From contig NC_134676.1 of the NCBI RefSeq assembly GCF_030463565.1, forward strand, positions 30,691,228 through 30,755,227: 64,000 nucleotides of DNA, written 5' to 3'. This document shows, in pieces, positions 33,241-47,061 of this stretch. The notes beneath the pieces were generated by a model, which saw nothing but the letters and a program-made list of their open reading frames with translations, had not been told where the DNA came from and did not search any database. Position 1 is the first letter of the stretch; each line of letters starts with the position of its first letter. The stretch is from Pelecanus crispus. Taxonomy: Eukaryota > Chordata > Aves > Pelecaniformes > Pelecanidae. The translations under genes and the position numbers were made by a program.

Positions 33241-36200
33241 ATGCAAGCATCACAGCTGGAGACTGGAAGGACCTCTCAGGTCATGAAGACCATTCCCCTG
33301 AAAAGTCACAGCCGTGATTTAGGATATAATCAGATGTGTAGCCAGAGGTTAATTAGTGGTGAATAACTCTCTGCAGCCATACTAAGAAACCACTGTAGTC
33401 AATGTCTGTTGAACTTAACAGTGCTTACTGTTGCAAGAGCGACCTGAACAACCTCAGGTTTCCTGGCTTGTCAGTTTTGGAGGGTGTTTAACAGGCCATT
33501 CATTACAGCAGTGGATTGGTGGGGGATGAAAAATGTATCATTTCAATTCTTCTCTCCCAGCAGCAAGCAACCGATGCCATGGCATGTTAAACTTGTTTAT
33601 TCAAGCAAACTCTATTCCTTTTACTTTTGCTGAATAAGTGCAAGTTCATGTTTGCAATATATAAATGTTGCCAATATACTGACTGCTCAAAAAGAAATGG
33701 GTATTGTTGACTGGGATTGAATGGCTGTTCAACACAGTGGTGAAAACACACAGAGCTGTGGCAAAGGTCTTGCAGGTAATAGGTTTTCAGTAGCCATTCT
33801 TGAGTTCTCCTTTCCAGCTGCTCCTGTTACACAGGCAGTGGCATTTACATTAGCAATCAGCAAAGTGACCACCCACCTAAAACCTTATTCAGCTGGGAGT
33901 GTCCAACAGCGCACCTAGGAGTGCAGTGATAATTCAGTAGGAGCCTTGACTTGCTGTGAAGTGTTTTTCATTTCAAAGTGTTACTCATTTCAAAGGATTT
34001 TTGAGGGTAGGAGATTATGTGACTTCTGTGCATGCTGCACAAAAGTAGGCTGGTGGCTAATTCATTGTTCAGGGTGCAAACCTGAAACAACTGCCTCCGT
34101 CAGTTGGACTCAGCAAAGCACAGGCAGTTCCAGGTCTCGTGAAGACAGCTTTTTTGCTGTCCTCCTCTTACTTTTGCCTGGTTCAGGCTATGATTGCAGG
34201 TTTGGGGTGGTATAATGCTGGTTTTGAGCCAATGCGGAAATATTTATTCATACCTGGTTCAGAATTTGCCCCAAGAAACACCTCAGAAAGAAAATAAACA
34301 CTGTTAATATAATATTACAGACTCTTTAAAAATCAGTAATACCAAAAACTCAGGTAATTTACAGATGATTTTTTACAACCACCTCTATTTGTTCTTACAT
34401 TTCCAGTTTGCTCTGTATATCTCTTTTTCATCAGTGACTTTGCAAAAGATTCCAGCTAACTCCATCCATGGTGCCCACCACGTGCGGGCCACTGGAAATG
34501 TATAGTTTATAATTCCTTGCCAGTTGACTATGTCAAGCCCATATGGCTTTCCTGGAGATTAGCCCTCAGATACACTAGTTCTGTATGTAGTATGTGGATG
34601 ACCAGTTATTTGTATTTTGCTGATGAAAAATACAATAATTACCTTTGTATTTTGGAAAATCTCCTCTGAGATATGTGTATTAACAATTATTTCAGTTACA
34701 TTTTATAGCAAGGAACAAGTAAAGTGATAGGAAATGTGGAGGTAGAGAACGTATTCAAGATGGCTCCTGTGATGGCATTGACACCTTAATCACGTTTGCT
34801 CTGATGGTATTGATGAAGGTGTTAAGATGGTGGTGGTGAGACTGAAAGCTATGCACTTTGTGGGCTGCTGTCACCAGGACTGCATTGCTTCTCCTTTCAT
34901 TTTAAAATGGGGAAAAAACCACCACCAACAACAGAATCATGCTTATGCTTGATGATGAGAAGGGAAGACCACAGCATTGAAGGAACTTTTTGTGTGTGCA
35001 AAAATTTGGACTCTCAAGTCCCCATAAGAATGAAAACCACCCAGAAACTTCAGACCCGTACCTGGTATTAAATGAAGCGTGTTTGTGGTAAAAGTCATAA
35101 CCTTCAGTGGTGCGACAGGGAGGACCTTGATAACTGTGCACCAAAATTTTCAGGACTCGCTAGACTAATGAGCTCCCCCAGTACATCCCTTGGAGCTTTT
35201 GCCAAGCTTTGCCTGAGCTGTGTTTATAGGGCTGAAAGCCTCCTGGCAGAGGGTGTGCAGGATGGCCGGTGCCCTGAGCACGGGCCCCACAGGCGTACAA
35301 GGAGGTCTGCCGCCAGAGAAGACCTGCTGTTAGTTGTGGTGGGCAGTCTCAATAGTCACTGCCCTTCTCCAGCTGCTGGGCCTGGTGCTGTGTTCATGAC
35401 TCAAGGGGAAAAAATGGGAGGGAAGGCAGGGGTGAATGGCAGGAGTGGAGGAAGAATATGAGGCAGGAGTGGCTGTGAGAAAGGAAGATGGAGCAAAGAG
35501 GAGGGAAGGAAAGGAAGCCTGAGGAGCCATGTGGCTCTGACAGCAGGAGCTGTGACAACCCGTATCCAGGTTTGGGGCTGAGTCCTGCCAGGCATGTTCC
35601 CGGCAGGTTGTCCTCTCACCCTCAAAAAACAGAACAGAAACTGGGCAACATCCAGCAGCGGTAGTCAGGAGCTCCACTTCTTGTCAGCCGGTTTCCTGAT
35701 TGGAAAGAGAAGTAAATGGTCCTTTGAAGGAAATGAATGACTTTCCCAATTTGGCATCCCTTCAGCCTCCCGGAGTGTCCATATAACATCTCTGGAAGCA
35801 GATCAAGAGGCACCACAGACTACGCAGATGGAAGCCAAACCCAACCCTAAGCAAAGATTTTGCTCCCTAAAGGGAGAAGTGCCAGCCACTTCATGGAGTC
35901 CATAGTGACAACCTCATTGCTACCAGCTGGGTCTGGCCAGTGCACAGACATAATAATGAAGGGCATTGGCATTAACTCCTGAGGTAAATTGCTATTTAAG
36001 TAGGTTACCTCTTTAAAGAAATAGTATTTTGATTTTGGTTCATTTCTAATTTCTTCACAGCCTGGAATGACCTGGATTTCTTTTCCTTTTCAGGTGGGCT
36101 CTCTTTCCTTCTGCCCAGACCCTCCATTTCTCAAGAAAAGGAGGGCCTGGTCAAACTTGCCTCTGTAAATGTCTGACTCACTTCTGCGGGGCTCTTTCCA

Positions 36201-39200
36201 ACTTTGGCAAGAGCCTTCACAACGTTTGTGCACACTGGAGACATGAAAAGAATGGGTGAGGTGTTTGATAGGAGACAGTTCCCTTGCAGGCCAATTGGCA
36301 CATGAGGAGCCAATGTGTTTAAAGAAGACCAGAGTGATGGAGTTGACACACTGAAAATGATACTTGTGTGCTGAATTTCTTTCTAAACTAATGAGTTGTG
36401 TAACTGTTTCTGTTGTTACTATTTAAATATTGGAATTGTTCAAGGCTTTTTGATGTTCAGACATGGAATAGGAACAATACAGGACAGGAAATAACATTAT
36501 CAAATGTATTTCTCAGACTTTGATGCTGTGGCAAAAAAGCTCATAAATGATCTATGGTCCACTGAACCTTTTCCAATGCTACTTGTAACTTTTAATGGCT
36601 ATGAAGTGTACTTCATGGGTTTCAAAATGAAAATTGCTGAAAAGGAAGTTCTTTTATTTGGAAGGGAAAGAAAGTCTTAGTTCCCAATGGAATCTCAATA
36701 AACTGAAATGAGACAATACAGACAGAAGATTGTACAACTGTTTGTATGGCTGAATGTATATTATTTTTCTCAGAAGTATTTGTTTTTTTCAGTCTGGTAG
36801 AGCTTAACTTTTAGGACATTGGTGTAATAAATGTACAAAGTTATACTTTCACTAAATATCTTTTTCCCTCTAAAGTGCCTGAAAAAGAAATAGAGTATTG
36901 AATATTTTGTTATACAATATTAATATTTAACATTTATCTTTCAGAAATCACATTCAGATAAATAAGCAATATATTACATGTAGAGTCTCCGTGAAAGAAA
37001 AGAAAATGGTTAAAGTCCATACTCAGAAAGAGTTTTCTGCTGACAAGTGATTAAGTCATGCCATCAAAAAGATTTCTTGATCTTGGCTCTAGACATGATA
37101 CCATAAAAAGCCAGTCACCTTATCTTGAGGACTTTTTTCCCCCTCTAGACTTGCACTGAAGCAGAACCTTGTCAACGCATGAGTTTACATCATTAGCACG
37201 GGTGTTTGGTTTCCTGAAACATAACAGAAGGGAGTGCTGTCGATGGGAGAACAGGGAACGAGGGGTGAAAGCAAGGGGTGGCTTCTACGTGATTTGCTGA
37301 AACAGAAATGCAAACAAGAAAAGAGCCAGCCTACTCCACACGGCAAAACCACGTGTTTATGTTCCTGCCCAATCAACTGGTGATTATGGCTCTTTATTTA
37401 TCCATTTAGGTCAAAAGGTACTTGGCATGTCACAGAGAGTGTATCGATGCAGATTCTACTCGATAGTATGTGTTTTGCAGTTCTTTAGTTTGCTTTTCAG
37501 AGTATTAGTATAAGAAAAAAGAATGTCCAGTGTTCTCAAAAGGCACTTTCCACTACCAAGTGTAGTATGTGCTAGTGAAAAAATGTCCTAAGGTTCAAAA
37601 GCTGCTTTCTGGAATGTTCCTCTAAAGGCTGATCTTTCTTACTTGCATAAATCCCCTTCACTCATCTAAAGAGACAACAGTTTATCCCATATGATCTTAC
37701 TTCAAAACCTGGCCTTTAAAACTACTCCTCAGCCATCATTAGTAGTGCTTAGTTATCTGGGCAGCCAGATCACTAAGTGCTGCTCTTTTTTTTGCCAGGT
37801 CTGTATTTCAGTTTCAGGATTTCATTTGTGATTGACTATGGCAGAATGTGATCCAAGCAAAAGTTCAAGAAGTTACCACCTATCAGCTGAGACACTGCAA
37901 TATCTATGGGCATGTTCCTCGTTTGCCCCTGTTGCAGTGTAATTTGACATAACCTACAGTTCCTTCATTGTTTCTTACTTGTGATTTGACATTCCACCAC
38001 AGGCAGCATCCTCCTGAGATCCTTCAACTCCTTTGACCTCGTCTAGCAATATGGCACGGTAAGCCAGAAAGCAAGCACATTCAATTCTCATTGATTTCTC
38101 CCCTTTCCCATTTGGGAATACACAGTTACAGTTTCAAGCATTAATTACCAAAATGGCCTTGTAAAACAGGCAGGCACAACCATGTATTACATGTGCCAGC
38201 TAGGTAAGTACGACACATGTAGTAGTTTACATTGCTTCTTTTTATTGTAGCTGGGCAAACACCGTGAAAAATGCCTTCTACAATGATGTGCTCAACTGCT
38301 AACTTATTTAGCTTTAGCCATGCCAAACTTGTTTTTTTCTGTATGAATTTTTCTTTCCCAGGGATATTCAGCTCATCAAATTTTATTGGCACTTGTTTAG
38401 GTGTGGAGAAAACTGTGTACGTAAATATTTGCTGAAACTGAATTTTCAATATGCAGAAGTACTTACGTGAGTTGTAGGTGCTGGATCATTCAACTTGTAA
38501 GTGTCAGAGCCTCAGGAGTGTCTGTCAGGCACCCTGTGTGGTTCAAGGGAAGGCAATGTTTGCAAAAGCAGCTCAGAGCCAATCTTTCAGCTCCTTGGTA
38601 CTTAGACTACTGGATGCCAATATGATCCTGAGGAGATGATCATCAGGCTACTAGACCCTCAAATAATCTTGTATCTTTCACGTTGCAGTCAAATCAAAAG
38701 GATGAGAAAAGTCACGAGAGAACTCCATGATCTCATGGCAACTCCTGTTAGTATCCAGCTATGCCACTTGGAAATGTTTATTTTGTTGTATGTGCTTTTA
38801 TCCCTGGAAGCTTGTAAAGTGCGAAGTGGGATCATCGTTTTCCAGGATAAATATATTTGGGGTGATAAAATTAAATACTATCACTCACTTCCCTTCCAGA
38901 ACACTAACATTATGAACAGTTTTTCCAAGACAAGACTTTGATGGGAAGATACTTTGTCCATCAGTTTAAAAAAGTTACAGGTTTTAGAAGCCTGTGATTA
39001 TCTTTAAAAAAATGTGTAAAAACTACAGCCCTTCAAAACTGTTAAACACAATTCAAGCATATGTTGTTTTGTCTGAAAAAGGCTTTGCTCTTTTTTACTT
39101 TGAAACCACAGCCTATTCCTCTTTCATGAGCCATTTTTTTGTTATGACAAAGGTACCATATTGCTTCATGTGCAAAAGTTACTGACACTATAACTAACAT

Positions 39201-42200
39201 TTAGGGTATTGGCCTGGACTTGCTCTGCCATAATTGATTTACTGCCTTGGGTGAGAAACCACATGGAACAGTGTCTGAGCATAATTATGACCAATTACAC
39301 CTGTACTCTTAAAGCAAATGCTACCAAAATCTCAACTCAGCATAATTCTACTCTCAGTTGTACTCAAAAGAATAAATCACTGAAAGACTCCATGGAAAGA
39401 ATTTTATTTTTTAGAGGAAATCAACATTTTTCATACACTGCTCCACAGCTCGGAGAATTATGGGAGCCAAGAAACTAAAGAGCCCTTGTGAGGTGGTGGG
39501 CTTGAGCTATGCTATTTGATTTGTCTCAGCGTGGTCACACCTCAGTTGCTCAGAGGAGCCTTTGGAAGTGTAACAGGACCCGTCGTTATGGTGTAAAATC
39601 TATCGTGTTGAAACAGCGAAGATATAGTAAAAGGTAATTTTCCTCCACATTTTTTTTTTTAAGAAATAGTTTGAATTACAAGACAACTAATTTTGTCTCC
39701 TAGTCTAAAGCTGTATCTTCATATGCCTTTTGGGACTCCATGATGGGATAATAGCTGTAGTTAAAAATTTTAAGGAACTTTCGCTAGATTCAAAAAATAT
39801 CTTATTTTTTTTGCGTTCAGTTGGAACTAAGTAAGAAGTATAGATTACAGTTAAACAGTATTTGGTAAAGATGTCACTGAAAAAAATTGTTGAAATATTT
39901 CCTGGGGAACATGTCTTTCCAATGAAACTGAAATCTTCCTCAAAATACTTATTATCTTGGCGAAACTAAATATCATCCGCTTCCAAAATAATTTTTCTGC
40001 TTTTTTGGTACCTAGGCAAACATCTTTTTGAAAAAGATGAAAATAATTAAAAAAAAGAGGTAGACATCATTTCTGATAATTTTTTTTGTGGAGGGAAAAA
40101 TACAATTTTCCAAACAGCTGTGTTTCTTACAGACCTACCATGATAAATCAGTATTTGTCAGTAATCAAAGAAAAGAACGTATCAGATATCAAACATATTC
40201 CAGTTTCAAGCTTCCAAAGGATTATTATAAACAACAGCAAGGAAAAATATATGCCAAAATGTATTAAAATACCTAAGGGCCTTTCTTAAGTGAAAAGTAA
40301 ACCCTACCCTTTTTCCGGATTGCGTTTCGCTCTCAGCCAAAGCAAACTCATGAAAGTGCTGTTTGGCTATTCTGGTTGCACCTTCAAGGTAGTCTGCCTG
40401 GATCTGGGGCTCCTCAGACCAGGGAGAGCACTTGGGATGTTTTAGTGGAAATTCACGCAGAAGCAAAGAGTAGGGGATGGACTTGGCTGGCCCTGGCTTG
40501 CCCAGGCTTGGTCCAGCCTGTGTGCAGTGCTGTGCTCACCCAAGCTTAGGAAGGCTGTGCCGCAGCTCTCTGTGTTTTCCTCGCTTAGCCTCTCCAGAGA
40601 CCTGCACTGGCTTTTGCCTGCCCCTACATATTGCAAGCCAGCTGCACCTTGTGCAATGCTTCACCTGAGTTTTGCTCCCAGTTATTTTCTGTGTGTCAGT
40701 AAAGCTGTCTGGTAATGTCATTCCGAATTTTTGGCTAGGGATTGCCATATGGTTCAATTTTCACTCAGAAAATATGAAGATGCTTTTGAGTTTTTCTGAC
40801 ATCTTACAGCATCTTTCTGAGCTAGTCCTGCATTTCCTCTGGCGCGTTAAGTACACAGGGGTATCACAGGGATTTTATGCCAGCTGCACATAATAGAAGT
40901 TATATATAAACCAGGGTCTCAGCTTTTCTGGCAGAAAAAAGAACCCAGCCTAAATGATGCAATTGTTCTATCTCAGGTAGACACCCAAAGGGGGAACCAA
41001 TTCAGCCTGAAGTTTTTTGCTTTTTTCCACATGAAATTTTAACATCTGCTAACAGAAAAATACATTTTTGGTCTGAAATATCTCTTAATCTGTTCTAATC
41101 TGCTGACTTTTTGTTCTGGAAAGTTTGGAAAGGAAGCAAATGGCAAATCACTGATTTTGACATTCACTGGTGGATGTGAATGCCTTACATTGCCATTGAA
41201 AGCCTGGGCAGTGGTTGACATTGACAGTGATGTGTATGTTTTGTTGTTCTGGCTGCATGAGGGCTGATGCTCTCCAGTGAGACTGCTCCAAAGAAGGAGT
41301 TTGGGTTAGTTTCTTATTAGTACTTTCAAGTAGGTACCTAATATCATCTGTTTCTAACGTGAGGTCCCAGAAGTTGTTTTGCTGGAGTGTTTACAGAATG
41401 TGGAAAGGAAAGTGACAAAACATGTTTTTATCTGAGTGACAACTTGCATACACCTAGTAGGCTGGCTTTCCTTTCATGTCTTGTTCCTCAAAATGTATAG
41501 GACTTAATGCGCAAAGACTTACGCTCTTGTGATAAAGCACAGCATTGTGAATTGCTGTAGAAAGACCATTCAGCAGCCCAGCATTATGCTTTCCTTCCAC
41601 AAGTAATCCCTGTCAGAAGTGTAATACCAGATTGTCATCCTTCTGAGGGAACCATTGTAGGGCCCAGTCAGCAGTGGCCTGCTGCACAGCCCAGGAGAAC
41701 AACCTCCAAGATCATTTCCCATAAACTCTAGCTGAACCTAATAAAATATTGGCCACTCTGCATGCTGCAGTAGATGAATGTGACCTCCATTTATCTTTCA
41801 TATTATAAATATTTTCTGTGATTTAAGGCATTCATTGCTTCCTTTTGCTGTCAAGGAAATGAAGGAAATACATTTCAGTAGCACTTTACAGAATGTACTT
41901 ATCTTCAGTCATTGCTGTAAATATGCAGTGATCATATTCTCACTGTGCAAAATAAATCAGAATGTTTTGCCAGTTAGCTCACTCAAATCTGAACTTAAGT
42001 TATGACTAGTGTCAGTTTTTCCCTTGTTAATAAACTTCTTAGCTACATCACATTTTTAATGCATTTGACTGTTTCACAGTTATAGTTAATAAAGAAGCAT
42101 TGGAACAAAATCAAGGTCTGCTGAGTATCATTTTCGTGTTTTATTTAGAACAGCATGGATCCCATAAATAATAATAGTGGGATTTGTAAAATGCCTCACC

Positions 42201-44884
42201 CCTGAAGTGCTTAAAGTCCTGAACAGAGGAATGAATGCAGGATTAGAGGTGTCAGTCATTGGCATATGATGACAAATAAACAAATGAAACGTGATCATAT
42301 GGAACCTAGGGAGAACAAAAAGAAAAATAATAAAGAAAGACCACAGAACCATCATCTGGGAAATAGCTTAAAGTCAGGTATAGCTAAAAGGAGGTCTTCA
42401 AAGGTGGAAGGAGATGAAAGGAGACAAAAGAAAGGCAGGAACATGCCAAAGAGTCTTGCAGCAGAGGCAAGGCTAGCTGCAGGTTTCAGGTGCTGCAGAG
42501 GTATGTAGACACTCACATGCTCTGAGGTGTGACTCCAGACCTTTGGTGCCCCTAATTTGCTAGGATGATGTCAAGAAACAAGCCATTACAATATCAGGGT
42601 CTTGTTAGGTTTACTTAGCAAATGCATTAGCATTAGTGGTATCTGTAACTTACTTTCAAAACTGAGGCTGATGTCAAAGGTGAATGCTAATATTTCTGGC
42701 TTGCTGGCTCTGAGGTTGCTTGCCCACTGTTGAAGAATAACCCTTTAATTATCCTATAGTGCAGCATGCCTGACTTGCTGGGGTTGCTTGCAAGCTTGGG
42801 TTTCTGGGAGATATCTGGCTTCGGGCCTCTGAGTGGTGGGGAGGATGCCAAGGCACAGCCTTGCTGAGGCTCCTGGCTTAGCAGTCATGGCACATTGGGT
42901 TCATACAAAAAAGTATGGGAGCTCTCCAGGATGCTGCTGGCTTAGCACTCACTGGTGATTAAACCAGACCAAAATAGGAGGCAGAGCCTGGGAGCTCTGG
43001 TGCTTGTGTGCGGTCCTGAGAGTTGTCATGTGAGTGGATGGTGCTGTGATGGGACATAGTATGTGGAAAGAGATGAATATTAGAGATGCTTGTGTACTTG
43101 AGGCATATTTGAGTGTGCTCATATAAATGGGGAGAGAGAGGAGGAGAAATGTGGAGAGGAAGTATCCCACTACCTCTTCCAACTCCCTCTCCTCTTTCTT
43201 GTGGGCGTTACATCTCTCCTGACGGCTTTGCCGTATCAAGTTTTGCCAATGTGACCATATGGTAGTCTGCATAAGGCCTAACTTCCTGCTGTAATTTTTT
43301 TGGCTTTCTACTCCTTCTGTTCACTTTTTTGTTCTTTCTCCCTGATTTCAGTCTCTCATCATTCCTTTCCCTTTCTGAGAACATCATTTCTTCCCCCTCT
43401 CTTTCTCTTCTGCCTCCAGCGCAGCTTTCCTTCAGCACCCTGCTTCCACTGATCCTTTTTGCAAACGTTGCTACCATTTTTCAGCCATAAGAAAATGTCA
43501 CCCAGCCAAAACCTTGTTCATTCCCTAGCTGAGATGGCTCTGTGTGCTGATGTTCAGAGTATTCTTTGCCCCTCTGCTTGCTCCCATGATCCCTGCAGGG
43601 TGCAGGTGACACCTCTGTCACCCCTCATGCTGCCAGCAACACTAGCCGTGCCACAGGAGACCCAAACCTGTTCTACTTCCTTGGCTCCTCTGCCATGGTG
43701 AGCACTGCTGTGCAGAATTATAGAGCACACAGTGCCAGCAACTGTTGTGGAGAGGGAGTGGCTGGAGAAAAATTACCTGGGAGAAAGCTGTTCCCTTACC
43801 ACATTTCTGCAAAGAAACCTTGAACCAGAACATACGTGGTGAACTGACTAATTTGAATGCAACTGGTTTAAGTGGGTTTGGATTTCAACTAAAAATATTC
43901 ACTCAGCCCTCACCACAATCCTTCATATTGTGTCTGTGGAGTTTATGGAAACACAAAGTTAATTGCTTGGGCGTTTCCAGAACTTCTCTGGTATTTAATT
44001 TAAGATAACACATGAGGAAGCATGTTTGCAGTTGAACGTAAGTTTTTTTTTACATCCTCAGTTTATAGTACACAAATACTATTTTTATAAAAAAGTCTTC
44101 CTGGTCACTACAGTAACTGGCAGATCTCATTCAGACTGAATACAGAGGCTGTCTGCTCTCTATAGCTAGCACACTGCTAGGACAGCATTGCTAATTGCAG
44201 TATAACTGTTCTAAGGGAAAGCAGAAGAGTCTATTGTCCAGGGCTGCTGGTCTGACTCCACCAGCAGTAACACCTAGTTGCATATTAAGGAAAAACATGG
44301 TGATAAGTGATCAAAACAGAGAGACTTAGATGCTAGTGAGTATCAGAAAAAGCACGCAGAATGCCCTTTTATTTAAATATAATAAGTCTGCGAAAGTGAC
44401 ATCCCTGATTCACTTCTCTGAACTAATGAGGTCAGTGGTGCCAAGACTGTGGTATGTTTTTGGCTCTTTTAAGAAGGTACCATATCAATGATGAAAGTGG
44501 ATAGTCTGAAATGGAGTGACAGTGACACTAACTTCTGTAGTAAAACTAACCCCAACCAAACCCCAAACTTGGAAACAGCAAAAAAACAGAGAAGCTATAC
44601 CTCTGGCTGAGCTGGAAAAAACGGACATCAAATGAGATGAGCTTAGCTCAGTCCAATTATTTGCTGAAATCTTGTCTGAGACCCTCAGTCCATAAGACTG
44701 CCTAGGAGTGAAAAAGACCACCTTAGAGGTGGGTATCTCCGAAAAGTAAATGCAAAATTTCTAATATGGACTAAGAATTGCTTCTCTACACTTCCATACA
44801 AGCAACATCTAAGATATCAGGCAATATGCGTTAGCTGTGCCTTTATCTATGTTTCTTGTCAAGAAGGATCAGGCTTTTTAATCC
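33241..44884. other. Gene desert, central-right part
   Basis: No gene is recognised. A possible remnant of an old CR1-like 3' end is at about 33255-33300. Poly-T occurs near 39650-39660. A slightly CpG-containing stretch lies at 39500-39620. A motif-rich AT block is listed separately at 41740-42110. Open frames up to 129 codons (35072-35461) show no family features. Confidence 0.55.
41740..42110. promoter_or_regulatory. Candidate downstream regulatory element
   Basis: A balanced AT-rich block with AATAAAATATTGGCCA, CATTTATCTTTCATATTATAAAT, GTAAATATGCAGTGATCAT and GTTATAGTTAATAAAG-type words, no repeat similarity and no reading frame. It resembles conserved non-coding DNA in style only. Confidence 0.2.
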
Positions 44885-45060
44885 ACAGGTTGCCCAGAGG
44901 GATAATAAAATCTCTGTCATTGGAGATACACAGAACTCAACTGGGCAGGGCTGAGCAACCTGACTTCACTTCAAAATTGGCCCTGCTTTGAGCAGAGTAT
45001 TGGACCACAAACATCCAGTGGTCCCATCCAACCTAAATTATTCCATGTGTCTATGTGTTG
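44885..45060 (+). mobile_element. Old CR1 3'-end fragment
   Basis: On the plus strand the order matches a CR1 3' end: GGTTGCCCAGAGGG (44889-44902), a TGGAGATAC block (about 44921), CAACTGGGCAGGGCTGAGCAA (about 44937), CCTGCTTTGAGCAGAG (about 44982), TCCCATCCAACCTAAAT (about 45023) and a decayed ATTCTATG-type tail (45040-45058). Only the last 175 bp or so are present. Inactive. Confidence 0.8.
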
Positions 45061-46147
45061 GCCGTACCTACTTTCTCATGCAGAGTTTCAACACCTCCCC
45101 CCCTCCCCCCAATAAAAGTAGTACCAAAAAGATACCCAGAAGTTAATTTCTCTGTTGTTTAATATGACAGTACATGCCAGCTCCACATCCCCAGGCACTG
45201 TAGAAAGGTGGGCTGAGAAACATGAGGTACACGCTTTCTAAATGGGTGTGATGGGAGGAGGATATACCACTGCTACATCCTTCCTCTTCCCCAGAGAAGG
45301 ACATAAGCTTCTGGGTGAGTTTTTTAGTCTCCTACAAAAATCTGGGATAGAAGGAGGATAGCACCCCAGTTCATTAATCTCAGATCAGTTATCTCTTCTT
45401 CCTCTCAGTTTGGTACACAAAGATTTTATGCCCTAGCAGAGTCCCCATGTTCATTGCAAGGCAAGATCAGTAATTAATGAGAAATGCCTGGCCCTATTTG
45501 CATGAGAGATGGTACAGGTGTACTTACAGGTGACACTAGGATCAGGTGGTAGGAGCTACTTTTATCTTTAATGGAAGATGACATAAAAATCTTTGTGACA
45601 GCTCAGCATTTTGTACTGTGTTTAGCAACTAGATGAATGCTAGACACTTGAGTATTATAATGAATAAGCTTTAAGGAAAGTAGAGTTTCCAGTAGTACAA
45701 TGAAATGGTAAGTATCTGGTTGGCAAATAAATCCCTTATATCAGTGTTCAAAACTAAGCAAGCTCTAGTACCCTAAAGAGATATCAGCCATCTTCATAGA
45801 CTTGGGCTTGTTTTGCCACTGCACAGTCTCAGGTGACAAAAATAACAGTAATCCCTGGATTTACATTTCAAGAGGAGGAAATGGCTCCCTGAGATAGGCC
45901 AGGGAGATTTCAGGCTATGGAAGGAAATACTAAATGAACACTAAATGACAGTCTGTTTTTCTCAGGGGTTTCAAGCATCATTCATTCATTTTTGGGTGCA
46001 TGCCAGCCCATGGTTATTGACACAAAAAGCATTGGGCTTTTCTTGGGATTATTTTTTTTAATGTGTTTATTTATTTATTTATTTACCTCAGCTGTGGAAC
46101 ATTTCAATGGACAGTTATGTCTGGCTTTTATCAATGACTGAGATTTT
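45061..46147. other. Intergenic sequence between CR1 fragments
   Basis: No gene is recognised. The stretch holds a C-rich run near 45098-45110 and (TTTA)n at 46065-46085. Confidence 0.6.
46065..46085. repeat. (TTTA)n tetranucleotide repeat
   Basis: About five TTTA units in a row. Confidence 0.9.
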
Positions 46148-46240
46148 CATAGAATCATAGAATCATTTAGGTTGGAAAAGACCTTTAAGATCATCCAGTC
46201 CAACCATTAAACTAACATTACCAAGTCCACCACTAAGCCA
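46148..46240 (-). mobile_element. Short CR1 3'-terminal fragment with ATTCTATG tail
   Basis: The plus strand shows CATAGAATCATAGAATCAT, the reverse complement of the CR1 3' tail repeat. TTAGGTTGGAAAAGACC and AAGATCATCCAGTCCAACC follow, the classic CR1 3' UTR end. Similarity is lost near 46240, so this is a copy of about 93 bp truncated at its 5' side. It lies about 70 bp from a larger CR1 in the same orientation. Confidence 0.9.
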
Positions 46241-46307
46241 ATTAAGGGTAGAGTAGCAATTTCATGTTTCCTGGCTTGGTGGCTGGATTAATTAGAATGA
46301 AAGTAAA

Positions 46308-47061
46308 AACTAGGAATCATTAAGATTGGAAAGGACCCTAAGATCATCAGTCCAATCATCAACCCAACACCACCATGTCCACTAAACCATGTCCCGAAGT
46401 GCCACATCTACCTGTTTTTTGAACCCTTCCGGGGATGGTGACTCCACCACCTCTCTGGGCAGCCTGTTCCAATGCTTGACTACCCTTTCCGTAAAGAAAT
46501 TTTTCCTAATATCTAATCTAAACCTCCCCTGGTGCAGCTTGAGCCCATTTCCTCTTGTCCTAGCGCTAACTACTTGGGAGAAGAGACCAACACCCACCTC
46601 ACTACAACCTCCTTTCAGGTAGTTGTAGAGAGCAATAAGGTCTCCCCTCAGCCTCCTCTCCTCCAGACTAAACAACCCCAGTTCCCTCAGCCGCTCCTCA
46701 TAAGACCTGTGCTCCAGACCCTTCACTAGCTTTGTTGCCCTTCTCTGAACACGCTCCAGCACCTCAATGTCTTTCTTGTAGTGAGGGGCCCAAAACTGGA
46801 CACAGTATTCGAGGTGTGGCCTCACCAGCACTGAGTACAGGGGCACAATCACCTCCCTGCTCCTGCTGGCCACACTATTCCTCATACAAGCCAGGATGCT
46901 GTTGGCCTTCTTGGCCACCTGGGCACACTGCTGGCTCATGTTCAGCCGCCTGTCAACCAGCACCCCCAGGTCCTTTTCGGCCAGGCAGCTTTCCAGCCAC
47001 TCTTCCCCAAGCCTGCAGCATTGCATGGGGTTGTTGTGACCCAAGTGCAGGACCCGGCACA
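46308..47061 (-). mobile_element. CR1 LINE, 5'-truncated copy with an open frame in the ORF2 end
   Basis: The minus strand encodes 226 residues without a stop (47062 down to 46382). They contain the CR1 reverse-transcriptase C-terminal blocks [61 protein letters not shown] and RHxWNRLP-type [16 protein letters not shown], and the frame ends ALRDMV followed by a stop. A 3' UTR copy with the GATTGGAAAGGACC block follows to about 46308, but its tail repeat is poorly kept. The catalytic part of the polymerase is missing, so it cannot move by itself. The open frame suggests a younger insertion than the copy at 13.1-13.8 kb. Confidence 0.93.

Noticed and set aside
33255-33300. Possible CR1-like 3' end (GGAAGGACCTCTCAGGTCAT)
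   Set aside because: The phrase resembles CR1 3' ends, but no tail repeat or adjoining CR1 body was found.
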